Shown here: in pieces, positions 27,962-36,389 of the stretch
Position numbering within the stretch: the first letter of the stretch is position 1
How the letters are laid out: each line of letters starts with the position of its first letter
NCBI GenBank assembly: GCA_028288625.1
Contig: JAQBNI010000132.1
Location: 1-47,283, forward strand
Source of the DNA: Bacteroidota bacterium
GTDB taxonomy: Bacteria > Bacteroidota > Bacteroidia > Chitinophagales > JADIYW01
DNA: 47,283 nt
Reading direction: 5' to 3'
Translations under genes and position numbers: made by a program
The notes under the pieces: generated by a model
Database searches by the model: none
Told to the model about the DNA's origin: nothing
Seen by the model: only the letters and a program-made list of their open reading frames with translations

Positions 27962-28621
27962 TTAATTATTTAAATAAGGATTGAATTTTTTTTCTTCCCC
28001 GATTGTAGTAGACGGACCATGTCCGTTATAGATCTTCATTTCGTCATCTAATATGAACAATTGCGTGCGAATAGATTTGATGAGCGTATCGTAATCACCG
28101 CCCGGAAGATCCGTGCGCCCGATGCTGCCCTGGAACAGTACATCTCCTGCAATAGTATATTTTTCTTCCCTGTTTAAAAAACAAATGCTTCCGGGAGAAT
28201 GTCCGGGTGTAAATAAAATATCAAACACCACATCATTCAGCAAAAGCTGTTCTCCTTCTTTAATAAAATATGCAGGCTCGCAGGGTTCGGGAATTTTGGA
28301 TCCAAACATGCGTGCAGCCATTGGCGCAGCTTGCAGCACAGGAATTTCTTTTTCATGTATTCCTAATTCCAAATGAAATTCATCTGCAATAAACTTATTG
28401 CCGTAAATATGGTCTAAGTGACAATGCGTGTTCAGCAACCGTACAGGTCGTAACTGATTTTGTTCAATATGATTAATTAATTTCTTCTGTTCCTGCAGTG
28501 TGTAGCAACCCGGATCAATGATCCAGCAGTCTTTATTTGTATCAGATATTACATACGTATTCTCCTGGAAAGGGTTGAAACAAAAAACGGCAATATCTGT
28601 CTTTATTTTTGTGTTGTCCAT
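27962..28621 (-). CDS. MBL-fold metallo-hydrolase (glyoxalase II-like)
   Basis: A 219-residue cytoplasmic metallo-beta-lactamase-fold hydrolase. Metal ligands are visible: THCHLDH at 65-71 (the HxHxDH motif), a histidine in LFTPGHSPGSICF, the aspartate in YTIAGDVLFQGSIGRTDLPG and a histidine in IYNGHGPSTTIGEE. The GDVLF..SIGRTDLPGG segment is characteristic of the YcbL/glyoxalase II-like subgroup. The specific thioester or other substrate cannot be told. First gene of an operon with the DUF4286 and exported hydrolase genes; it diverges from the 1152-residue envelope gene, 74 bases apart. Confidence 0.92.
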   Translation of the reverse strand: MDNTKIKTDIAVFCFNPFQENTYVISDTNKDCWIIDPGCYTLQEQKKLINHIEQNQLRPVRLLNTHCHLDHIYGNKFIADEFHLELGIHEKEIPVLQAAPMAARMFGSKIPEPCEPAYFIKEGEQLLLNDVVFDILFTPGHSPGSICFLNREEKYTIAGDVLFQGSIGRTDLPGGDYDTLIKSIRTQLFILDDEMKIYNGHGPSTTIGEEKKFNPYLNN

Positions 28622-28695
28622 AAGATTTGTTTACTTTGTAAAAGTAGTAAGTTAACAGCATAAACGTTAAAAAGGCAATAAAAATTCAGGTTCCT

Positions 28696-31600
28696 ATGTT
28701 TCGTGGCGGTGAAGAAAAAAAGCTATTGAAAATATTCCTTTTAGGTTTATTTCTGTTACCTGTTTGCATCTCAGCACAAACTACGCAAGTTCAGTTCGGA
28801 CAAAACCGCGTGCAGTATCATCCATTCGACTGGCAATATTATAACTCCGATAATTTTACGATTTATTTTTATCCCGGCGGACAGGAGATCGGAAAGTTTG
28901 TGTGGACCACTGCAGAAATGAAATTAAAGGAACTGGATAAAATGATGGATTTTCATTACCGCTCCAAAGTAGACATACTCGTTTATAATGATATCGGCGA
29001 TCTCGCGCAAACAAATATCGGTTTGGGTCAGGAAGATTATAATATCGGCGGCACTGCAATTCTCAGGGACAATAAATTATTTCTTCATTATGACGGCGAT
29101 CACCGGCATTTACTGCGCGACCTGATGAAAGGCTTATCTGAGTTATATGTGCGGCAGATGATGCAGGGCAACAGCTTCGGTCAGAAAATACAAAACGCAA
29201 TCTTTCTTGTGCTGCCTGATTGGTACCGCGATGGCTTGTCTTCATATATAGGAGAACCATGGAATACGGAATTAGATGCGCGACTGAAATTTTATATGCA
29301 AACGGCGAAGAAAGCTGACTTTAACAGGCTGGTCGCGGTGGATCCGGAGTTTGCAGGACATTCTTTCTGGTATATGATCAACGAATTGTACGGGAAAGAA
29401 TCCATACCGAATATTTTGTACCTCACGCGCGTGAACCACAGTATTAATAACGGTTTTGTATACGGAGTAAACAGCAGGCTGGATGATCTTATGCGCGATT
29501 GGAAAGAATTTTATAAAAGCCGTTATGAGTCAGATAATAAGGACAGAGACAGCACGAATAATTTCACTGCGGTTAAAATTAAAAAACGAAATAACAGGGA
29601 TATCGGTGATCTGAAAGTATCGCCTGATGGCAAGTATGCAGCGTATGCATCTTTTGACGGAGGATTTTACAGGATATTTTTGGAAGATCTTACAACAAAG
29701 AAAGCTAAACGTATTGCGAAAGGTGGTTTTCATTCCGATCAATATCCTTTCGATAAATCATATCCGATTCTTACATGGACAAAAACAGGTCATAAGATCG
29801 CGATCATTTCCGAGAAGAGAGATGTGATCCGCCTTAAACAGATCGATCTCGATAAAAAAGAAAAAACAAAAAACAAGATCATCAAATTCCAGAAAGTTTA
29901 CGGAGCAGATTATACTAATGATCCGCATGTACTCATTTTTTCCGGACAGAACAAAGGACAAACGGATTTATATTTATACAATACACTCAATACAAATGCC
30001 ACTCAATTAAATAATGATCTTTATGATGACCTGGATCCTGTTTATGTAAACTGGAATGGTAACGACGGCGTATTGTTTTCTTCTAACCGTACGGAAGACC
30101 AGTTATATCTTGATAGGAATGATACTGTATTGCCCGTAAAAACACGCGATCTTTTTTATTACGATCTCAACAAGAAAGGCACATCGCTTGCCCGCGTAAC
30201 GGAAACACCTTTTGCAAATGAAAAAGCGATCGGCAGTTATAACGATTCTTACTTTACATTCTTAAGTGATGAGAACGGCATCAATAATCAATATGTAGGA
30301 ACCATGGATAGTTTCTACATTGGAAGAGACACCGTGGAAACAACGATCAATGAAGAAACAGATTCTGCGCAAACCATCAAAGAAGTTCAGGCAATTTATA
30401 AATGGAAAGGCGTAACATTTCCCGTTACAAATTTTTCAAGAGGAATAGAGCAAGGCGGCACTTCAAAACAAAACAGCTATTATTTTTTTGGAGTGAGTAA
30501 AAAGAAAACGTATTTATATTCACATCCCAATATTGCAGATGAAGACCTGATCAGTAAGAAAACATTTGGTTTGCGTCCAACCGCTTTTCGCAAATTTTAC
30601 AGAGATGATATTCCGGGGAATATGAAGCCCGGTGTTTCAAATAATATATCACAAGGCAACAACGCCCCTGATAAGGATGCAGTGGAAGAGGTTACCTTTG
30701 ATAGTTTGTATACGGGACCGTTTAAATATACTTTTGAATCAGGCTACAACGCAACACTTTCCAATTCTGATGAACAGCCACAGAAAACAGATACCGTAAC
30801 ACTAGCAAAAACAGATACTATAAAGGTCATTGAAGAAGAAGCCCCGCCGTTCTTACAAAATACGCCTGTTGCGAGTAATGAGAATGTGGAGCGTACAACG
30901 GGGCAAAAGATCAGGATACTACCTTACCGCGCAAGGTTTACATCAGATTACGTGGTAACGCAACTGGACAATAGTATTCTTATCCAGAGCTACCAGAGTT
31001 TTGGTCAAAATTTAGGAAAGTATAATTTCCCAAACTTAAGCGGGATGATCAATTTTGGCATCAGCGATCTAATGGAAGACCATAAGATCATCGGTGGCTT
31101 TCGTATTCCTTTTGATTTAAAGGGAATGGAAACTTATGTAAAATATATCAACCTTAAAAAAAGACTCGATAAATCTTTGCTGTATTATCGCCGTTCAGAT
31201 AAAGTGGATCTTTCTGTTTCTGATCAGAATGGAAATGTTTTACCATTTGCATATACAGGAAAAACTAAAACAAATTATGTGGAAGCGGGTTTCAGTTACC
31301 CGTTTGATGTTACAAAAAGTTTGAGATGGTCAGTATCATATAGAAACGAACGGCTGGATATTTCTTATACCGACCAGATCAGTTTATTGCTGAAAGACGT
31401 GAAAGAAAACTGGATTTCCGGGCGCGTGGAATTTGTAAATGATAATTCAAAAGAGATCCAGCTCAATATTTTAAACGGCTACAGGTATAAGATTTATGCA
31501 GAATATTTTTATAATGCAAATGAAAAAAAATCCAACATATGGAATATCGGTTTTGATATCCGTCATTACCAGAAAATATTCAGGAACATAATTTGGGCAA

Positions 31601-32154
31601 ACAGGTTTGCCGGCGCGTCTTCTTTCGGGCAAAAGAAAATTTTGTATTTTCTCGGAGGTGTGGATACCTGGCTGAACCCTAAGTATGATAACAGCATACC
31701 AATTGCACAGGATCAGAATTATGGGCTGCAGGCGCCTGTGACCAATATGCGCGGATTGCCGCAAAATATCCGCAACGGAAATAATTATTTATTATGGAAT
31801 TCTGAAGTACGCTTTCCGATATTTTCATTTTTTGCAAAGAAGCCTCTAAAGCAAGCGTTCCTCAGGGACTTTCAATTAGTTGGATTTTTTGATGCAGGCA
31901 TAGCATACAGTTTTGCAAACCCGTTTAACAGGAATAATGCACTGAGCAGCGAAGTTGTAACGCCTCAACCCGATAATACTCCTATCGTTGTAACTATTAA
32001 TTATTACAGGAATCCGTTTGTATTCGGAACAGGCGGTGGCGTTCGTACGAATATTCTTGGATACTTCATCCGCCTTGATGCCGGCTTCGGTTATGATGGC
32101 TTGAAATTTAATAGGAAACCGATGTGGCAATTTTCACTAAGTAAGGATTTTTAA
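28696..32154 (+). CDS. Giant envelope protein: pseudoprotease, beta-propeller and Omp85-like barrel
   Basis: A 1152-residue exported protein, of a Bacteroidota family often labelled 'translocation protein TolB'. A signal peptide ends near SAQ (residue 28). Residues about 30-290 resemble a gluzincin peptidase: LPDWYRDGLSSYIG stands where the peptidase partner helix lies, but the HExxH position reads LLRDLMKG, so zinc binding is lost. Residues about 300-620 carry TolB/PD40-type blades (LKVSPDGKYAAYAS, VLFSSNRTEDQLYL). After a threonine-rich linker, about 735-1152 look like an outer-membrane barrel: FNFGISDLMEDHKIIGGFR-type segments, MRGLPQNIRNGNNYLLWN near 1018 recalling the Omp85 VRGF loop, LVGFFDAGIAYSF and a final WQFSLSKDF. 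I infer an outer-membrane protein with a periplasmic or surface propeller. yicC follows 24 bases on. Function unknown. Confidence 0.82.
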   Translation: MFRGGEEKKLLKIFLLGLFLLPVCISAQTTQVQFGQNRVQYHPFDWQYYNSDNFTIYFYPGGQEIGKFVWTTAEMKLKELDKMMDFHYRSKVDILVYNDIGDLAQTNIGLGQEDYNIGGTAILRDNKLFLHYDGDHRHLLRDLMKGLSELYVRQMMQGNSFGQKIQNAIFLVLPDWYRDGLSSYIGEPWNTELDARLKFYMQTAKKADFNRLVAVDPEFAGHSFWYMINELYGKESIPNILYLTRVNHSINNGFVYGVNSRLDDLMRDWKEFYKSRYESDNKDRDSTNNFTAVKIKKRNNRDIGDLKVSPDGKYAAYASFDGGFYRIFLEDLTTKKAKRIAKGGFHSDQYPFDKSYPILTWTKTGHKIAIISEKRDVIRLKQIDLDKKEKTKNKIIKFQKVYGADYTNDPHVLIFSGQNKGQTDLYLYNTLNTNATQLNNDLYDDLDPVYVNWNGNDGVLFSSNRTEDQLYLDRNDTVLPVKTRDLFYYDLNKKGTSLARVTETPFANEKAIGSYNDSYFTFLSDENGINNQYVGTMDSFYIGRDTVETTINEETDSAQTIKEVQAIYKWKGVTFPVTNFSRGIEQGGTSKQNSYYFFGVSKKKTYLYSHPNIADEDLISKKTFGLRPTAFRKFYRDDIPGNMKPGVSNNISQGNNAPDKDAVEEVTFDSLYTGPFKYTFESGYNATLSNSDEQPQKTDTVTLAKTDTIKVIEEEAPPFLQNTPVASNENVERTTGQKIRILPYRARFTSDYVVTQLDNSILIQSYQSFGQNLGKYNFPNLSGMINFGISDLMEDHKIIGGFRIPFDLKGMETYVKYINLKKRLDKSLLYYRRSDKVDLSVSDQNGNVLPFAYTGKTKTNYVEAGFSYPFDVTKSLRWSVSYRNERLDISYTDQISLLLKDVKENWISGRVEFVNDNSKEIQLNILNGYRYKIYAEYFYNANEKKSNIWNIGFDIRHYQKIFRNIIWANRFAGASSFGQKKILYFLGGVDTWLNPKYDNSIPIAQDQNYGLQAPVTNMRGLPQNIRNGNNYLLWNSEVRFPIFSFFAKKPLKQAFLRDFQLVGFFDAGIAYSFANPFNRNNALSSEVVTPQPDNTPIVVTINYYRNPFVFGTGGGVRTNILGYFIRLDAGFGYDGLKFNRKPMWQFSLSKDF

Positions 32155-32166
32155 AAAACTTACGTT

Positions 32167-32174
32167 TATCTTTA
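32167..32174 (+). promoter_or_regulatory. Possible -7 element of yicC
   Basis: TATCTTTA lies 4 bases before the yicC ATG and differs from TAnnTTTG only in its last base. It could give a near-leaderless yicC transcript independent of the large upstream gene. Confidence 0.3.
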
Positions 32175-32178
32175 CGCT

Positions 32179-33051
32179 ATGCTGCTATCAATGACCGGTT
32201 ACGGGAAATCAAAAGTAAAATTAGGGGATAAGGCGTATTCCGTCGAAATAAAATCACTGAACAGCAAGCAGCTCGATCTCAATTTTAAGATCATTGCGGA
32301 ACTTAGAGAAAAGGAACTTGTTATTCGAAAGATGATCTCTGAAAAACTGGTGCGCGGAAAGATCGATCTGTATTTCCAGGAAGACAGGGCAAACGGATCT
32401 GCGGGAAGTTTAAACTTTACCCTGATCGAGCAGTACTTTAACCAACTGCAATCTTTTTCAACAGAAAAAAATATTCCGCTGGGAGATGTGATTCCCGCGA
32501 TACTGCGTTTCCAGGATATTAATAAAACTGAGCTGTGCGAACTGGATGACGACGATGTTGCAGCACTGCATAAAAGCGTAAGTGAAGCGCTGGATGATAT
32601 CATTGAATTCAGGAAAGCGGAAGGAGAAGAACTGGAAAAAGACCTGATAGGAAGAATAAATGCAATACAGCAGTTGAAAAATGACCTGTTACCTTTTGAA
32701 AAAAACAGGATAGAAAAACTAAGAGAAAAATTAAAACAGGATCTCGCAAATCATTTGCAGGATGAATCGATCGATAAGAACCGTTTTGAAGAAGAGCTGA
32801 TCTATTACCTGGAGAAAATAGATATCAATGAAGAAAAAGTTCGTCTCGATACGCATTGCAATTATTTCCTTGAAATGCTCGAAGAGAAAGGTTATGAAAA
32901 AGGGAAAAAATTAGGTTTTATCGCACAGGAGATCGGCAGGGAAATAAATACGATAGGATCGAAAGCCAACGATGCGGAAATGCAGAAGTCCGTTATTTTA
33001 ATGAAGGAAGAACTTGAAAAAATTAAAGAACAGGTATTAAATATTCTTTAG
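32179..33051 (+). CDS. yicC: YicC/YloC family endoribonuclease
   Basis: A 290-residue member of the YicC family, which was found to act as an endoribonuclease in E. coli and is often linked to gmk. The family ends are both clear: MLLSMTGYGKSKV at the N-terminus and GSKANDAEMQKSVILMKEEL / KIKEQVLNIL at the C-terminus. The middle is long, charged and helical (coiled-coil-like at about 140-200). The gene is followed 51 bases later by gmk, the order seen in many bacteria. The start ATG is the only one consistent with the conserved N-terminus. Confidence 0.94.
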   Translation: MLLSMTGYGKSKVKLGDKAYSVEIKSLNSKQLDLNFKIIAELREKELVIRKMISEKLVRGKIDLYFQEDRANGSAGSLNFTLIEQYFNQLQSFSTEKNIPLGDVIPAILRFQDINKTELCELDDDDVAALHKSVSEALDDIIEFRKAEGEELEKDLIGRINAIQQLKNDLLPFEKNRIEKLREKLKQDLANHLQDESIDKNRFEEELIYYLEKIDINEEKVRLDTHCNYFLEMLEEKGYEKGKKLGFIAQEIGREINTIGSKANDAEMQKSVILMKEELEKIKEQVLNIL

Positions 33052-33102
33052 CAACTCTGCATAAAGATAAAATCATAATAACTTACAACTTTTAATTCGT
33101 CT

Positions 33103-33672
33103 ATGCAAAAAGTCATTATTCTTTCAGGTCCTTCCGGTGTTGGCAAAAATACACTGGGCGATTTTTTGCTTCAACAGTTTCCCGATCTTTCCTATTCCGT
33201 ATCGGCAACCACGAGACCCATCCGCAAAGGGGAAGAAGAAGGGAAGGACTATTATTTTATGAACAGGGAAGCATTTGAAGAAAAAATTCGGAATGAAGAA
33301 TTTTTAGAATGGCAGGAAGTATATGAAGGTACCTATTACGGCACGCTGAAATCGGAACTCGATCGAATTAACCAGCTGAATAAATTTCCATTGCTCGTGG
33401 TGGATGTATTTGGCGCATTGAACGTAATGAAAAATTTAAAATTTAAGCCGCTTTCATTATTTATCCAAACAAAGGATCTCGATATTCTCCGTCAGCGACT
33501 CGAACTAAGAGGTGCAGATGCACCGGAAAGAATTGAAAAACGATTGCAAAAAGCGGAAGTGGAAATGCATGAATTTGACAAGTTTGATCTCACTATTATT
33601 AATGATGATCTGTTGAAAGCCCAGCAGCAGGTAACTTCTATCGTCAACTATTTTTTAAAATTCTCAAACTAA
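33103..33672 (+). CDS. gmk: Guanylate kinase
   Basis: Phosphorylates GMP to GDP with ATP. The 189-residue protein has the P-loop LSGPSGVGKNTLGDF near the N-terminus; asparagine after the lysine parallels the GKGT form of some other guanylate kinases. The GMP-binding segment shows VSATTRPIRKGEEEGKDYYF, followed by FLEWQEVYEGTYYGT and LELRGADAPERIEKRLQKAE in the lid. Size and motifs are complete. It is the second gene of a yicC-gmk pair; apaG follows 50 bases later with its own -7 element. Confidence 0.96.
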   Translation: MQKVIILSGPSGVGKNTLGDFLLQQFPDLSYSVSATTRPIRKGEEEGKDYYFMNREAFEEKIRNEEFLEWQEVYEGTYYGTLKSELDRINQLNKFPLLVVDVFGALNVMKNLKFKPLSLFIQTKDLDILRQRLELRGADAPERIEKRLQKAEVEMHEFDKFDLTIINDDLLKAQQQVTSIVNYFLKFSN

Positions 33673-33701
33673 TTTTGTTTTTTTCTTGTTATATTTAATT
33701 A

Positions 33702-33709
33702 TAATTTTG
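33702..33709 (+). promoter_or_regulatory. apaG promoter, -7 element
   Basis: TAATTTTG is an exact TAnnTTTG match 13 bases before the apaG ATG. A second TAATTTTG at 33670-33677 straddles the gmk stop and could also supply a TTTG 24 bases upstream, a slightly long spacer. Confidence 0.45.
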
Positions 33710-33722
33710 TGAGACGAATTAT

Positions 33723-34106
33723 ATGACAAGCGCAATAACAAATAAAATTAAAGTAAGTGTTGAAACCTTTTATCAATCGGAGTATTCCTACCCGATGAGC
33801 CAGCACTTTATGTTTGCATACAGGATCACGATTGCTAACAACGGCGAGGACAGCATACAATTGCTGCGAAGGCATTGGTTTATTATAGATGGCTTGGGTC
33901 AGCAGCGCGAAGTGGAAGGAGAGGGCGTTGTGGGAGAGCAGCCTGTAATTCAACCCGGAGAAAAATACGAATACATTTCAGGTTGCGATCTGAAAACAGA
34001 TATCGGAAAAATGTACGGCACTTACTTAATGGAAAGTAAAGGTGGAAAATTATTCAATGTTGTTATTCCCGAATTCTTTATGGTCAGCCCGATGAAGATG
34101 AATTGA
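33723..34106 (+). CDS. apaG: ApaG (DUF525) protein
   Basis: A 127-residue ApaG domain protein, an immunoglobulin-like beta-sandwich. Family segments are VSVETFYQSEYSYPMSQHFM, FAYRITIANNGEDSIQLLRR, HWFIIDGLGQQREVEGEGVVG, QPVIQPGEKYEYISGCDL and GKMYGTYLM. ApaG was linked to Co2+/Mg2+ resistance in Salmonella, but its molecular role is not settled. It is the last recognisable gene of the yicC-gmk group and stands 51 bases upstream of the T9SS cargo gene. Confidence 0.95.
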   Translation: MTSAITNKIKVSVETFYQSEYSYPMSQHFMFAYRITIANNGEDSIQLLRRHWFIIDGLGQQREVEGEGVVGEQPVIQPGEKYEYISGCDLKTDIGKMYGTYLMESKGGKLFNVVIPEFFMVSPMKMN

Positions 34107-34135
34107 TATCACCCTAATCCTCTAATATTATTTCA

Positions 34136-34143
34136 TATCTTTG
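34136..34143 (+). promoter_or_regulatory. Promoter of the T9SS cargo gene, -7 element
   Basis: TATCTTTG is an exact TAnnTTTG match 14 bases before the TTG start at 34158, predicting a short leader. Confidence 0.5.
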
Positions 34144-34157
34144 AGATAAATATTATT

Positions 34158-36386
34158 TTGATACCAAGATTCTATAAGGTAGTATTAATAAGTATTCTGC
34201 TTAGTGTATGTATAAGTGCATCGTCGCGTAATTGTATACCATACGGTACAAACATTAATTTGAGTTCTCAATCTCAAATAGATTCTTTCCCCATTAATTT
34301 TCCAGGATGTACAGTTGTAAATGGTAGTATAACGATTTCAGGTAATAACATTCTTAATTTAAACGGATTGTCAGGATTAAAAAAAATATACTCCTTAGAA
34401 GTTAGATATAGTCCTTCACTTGTAAATTTAAATGGATTAAACAATGTAGATACCGTTTTATCTTTAAATATAGAAAACAATATTACTTTGACGAGTTTAA
34501 CTGGATTAGATGGGTTGATGTATTCAAATAATATTAGTATTAGTGATAACCCGTTATTATTAAATTTTACAGGATTAGGTGCTTTAAAAAAAGTAGAGAA
34601 TGGAAGTTTTTGGATTTCAGGAAATACATCTCTTATAAATTTCGTTGGGTTGAATAGCTTGATCGAAATATTTTCGTTATCTGTTTATAATAATGACTCA
34701 TTGATTGACTTGAATGGATTACAAAGTCTGAAAACATTAGATAATTTTGCTGTAAATGGAAATCTTTCACTTATAAATTTATTTGGCTTAAATAATATTA
34801 CTAATCTTAATCAAGGTGCCATTATTAGCGGTAATCCATCACTTATAAATTTAAATGGGTTAAATAATCTGGATAGCAGTTCAAGTATTTCAATTCATGG
34901 CAATAATTCTTTAACTAATTTTATAGGGCTAGAAAATTTAAAATCAACTGCTCTTTTTGATGTGTCAGGCAACAATAACTTAATTAGTTTCGTGGGGATT
35001 GATTCCTTAATTAGATCTAATTGGTTTTTTATTCAAGACAATCCTTTATTAGAAACCTTAAATGGAGTAAATCCGTCTATTCATATAGATGAAATATGGT
35101 TAAAAAATAATCCAAAATTGAGTTGTTGTTTTTTGGCCAAGTTAATATTAGAAAATAATCCTAATATGGACTTAATAGATATTCAGAATAATGATACTGG
35201 TTGTAGTAGTGAAGCTGAAGTGAGAGCTTTAACAACATCTTCGACATGCTGTATTACGACAATTTTTTCAGTGTCGCGAATAATCTGTCAAGGAGAAAGT
35301 ATTAAAGTTGGAGCACATGTTTATTCAGTATCTGGAATTTATAAAGATACTTTCAAGATAGGTGCAACATGTGATAGTATTGTAACTACTCATCTTACAA
35401 TTCGTCCTAAATCTTATCAAGTTAAAACGCTTAACCTTTGTACAGGTCAACAAATTACACTAAGCAACGGAAAAATAATTACAATTAGTGGAATATATAA
35501 TGATAGTATACCAAATATCTGTGATAGTATTATAGAATACCATGTTAGTTTTTCAAATAATATTACAGTTAACCAGAATGTAATTATCTGTCAGGGGAGA
35601 AGATATACATTGCCCGGAGGAAATGAAGTTGCAAATTCCGGTATTTATAAAGATACATTGCAGTCTTCTTTCGGTTGTGACAGCATTGTAATTACAAATC
35701 TTTCAGTAACTAATTCCGTTCCTTTTGATACTACAGTTTCCATTTGCGAAGGCCAGATATATAAATTACCCGGTGGAAAAAAAATAACAGTGGCAGGTGA
35801 TTATACAGATACAATTCAAAATGCTGATGGATGCGATAGCGTCGTCGTGACGCATTTATCCTTTTTCCCAAATATTTTTACTGTTCAATTAAATGCTACG
35901 GATACAATAGATGCCGGAGCTTCCACTGAACTCAACCCGTCTTATAGTAACGGAATCCCTTTAACATGGAACTGGACACCTGTTTCGGACTTAAGTTGTA
36001 CAGCTTGTGAAGATCCTTTAGCGAATCCCGTTCAGACAACTACCTACATTGTAAATGTAAGATCGGAAGACGGATGCGAAGATACAGCCCAGACAAAAAT
36101 CATTGTACAGCAGACGGATATTTATATGCCCGCAGCTTTTACTCCGAATAACGATGGGCTCAACGATGTAGTGGATGTATTTGTGAAAGCGCCGGTTTTA
36201 TTTCATATTTCAATTTTTAACCGTTGGGGAGCCATGGTTTTTGAAAGCAATTCCCTTTTGATAAAGTGGGACGGGATTTTTAATGGTACAACTTCTCCTG
36301 CAGATGATTATATGTTTGTTGTTGATGCTACTTCTCCTGCAGGCAAAAAAATGCACAAGCAAGGAATTATTACTCTTATCAGATAA
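34158..36386 (+). CDS. Leucine-rich-repeat surface protein with type B T9SS sorting domain
   Basis: A 742-residue secreted protein starting at TTG 34158; no ATG or GTG is in frame between the promoter and the signal peptide, which ends near SAS (residue 22). Residues about 45-335 hold roughly eleven repeats of 23-25 residues with the pattern NxSLxNLxGL, an L-domain/leucine-rich-repeat-like solenoid. About 370-565 contain four similar modules, each ICQG/ICEG..., GIYKDT..., CDSIV (Ig-like). A PKD-like domain (about 575-655) is followed by the gliding-motility-associated C-terminal domain, PAAFTPNNDGLNDV to the end, a type B T9SS signal. The protein is thus expected on the cell surface or in the medium via PorV/PorU-type machinery. 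The first 1.7 kb look more AT-rich than neighbouring genes. Likely adhesin; ligand unknown. Confidence 0.88.
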   Translation: MIPRFYKVVLISILLSVCISASSRNCIPYGTNINLSSQSQIDSFPINFPGCTVVNGSITISGNNILNLNGLSGLKKIYSLEVRYSPSLVNLNGLNNVDTVLSLNIENNITLTSLTGLDGLMYSNNISISDNPLLLNFTGLGALKKVENGSFWISGNTSLINFVGLNSLIEIFSLSVYNNDSLIDLNGLQSLKTLDNFAVNGNLSLINLFGLNNITNLNQGAIISGNPSLINLNGLNNLDSSSSISIHGNNSLTNFIGLENLKSTALFDVSGNNNLISFVGIDSLIRSNWFFIQDNPLLETLNGVNPSIHIDEIWLKNNPKLSCCFLAKLILENNPNMDLIDIQNNDTGCSSEAEVRALTTSSTCCITTIFSVSRIICQGESIKVGAHVYSVSGIYKDTFKIGATCDSIVTTHLTIRPKSYQVKTLNLCTGQQITLSNGKIITISGIYNDSIPNICDSIIEYHVSFSNNITVNQNVIICQGRRYTLPGGNEVANSGIYKDTLQSSFGCDSIVITNLSVTNSVPFDTTVSICEGQIYKLPGGKKITVAGDYTDTIQNADGCDSVVVTHLSFFPNIFTVQLNATDTIDAGASTELNPSYSNGIPLTWNWTPVSDLSCTACEDPLANPVQTTTYIVNVRSEDGCEDTAQTKIIVQQTDIYMPAAFTPNNDGLNDVVDVFVKAPVLFHISIFNRWGAMVFESNSLLIKWDGIFNGTTSPADDYMFVVDATSPAGKKMHKQGIITLIR

Positions 36387-36389
36387 TAT

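Noticed and set aside
32199-32603. 134-codon open frame antisense to yicC
   Set aside because: Serine-rich translation typical of antisense frames of Glu/Lys-rich genes; yicC motifs are convincing.
33103-33672. Asparagine after the P-loop lysine in gmk (GKNT) as a sign of inactivity
   Set aside because: Active guanylate kinases also use GKGT there; the threonine follows one position later, so the loop is normal.
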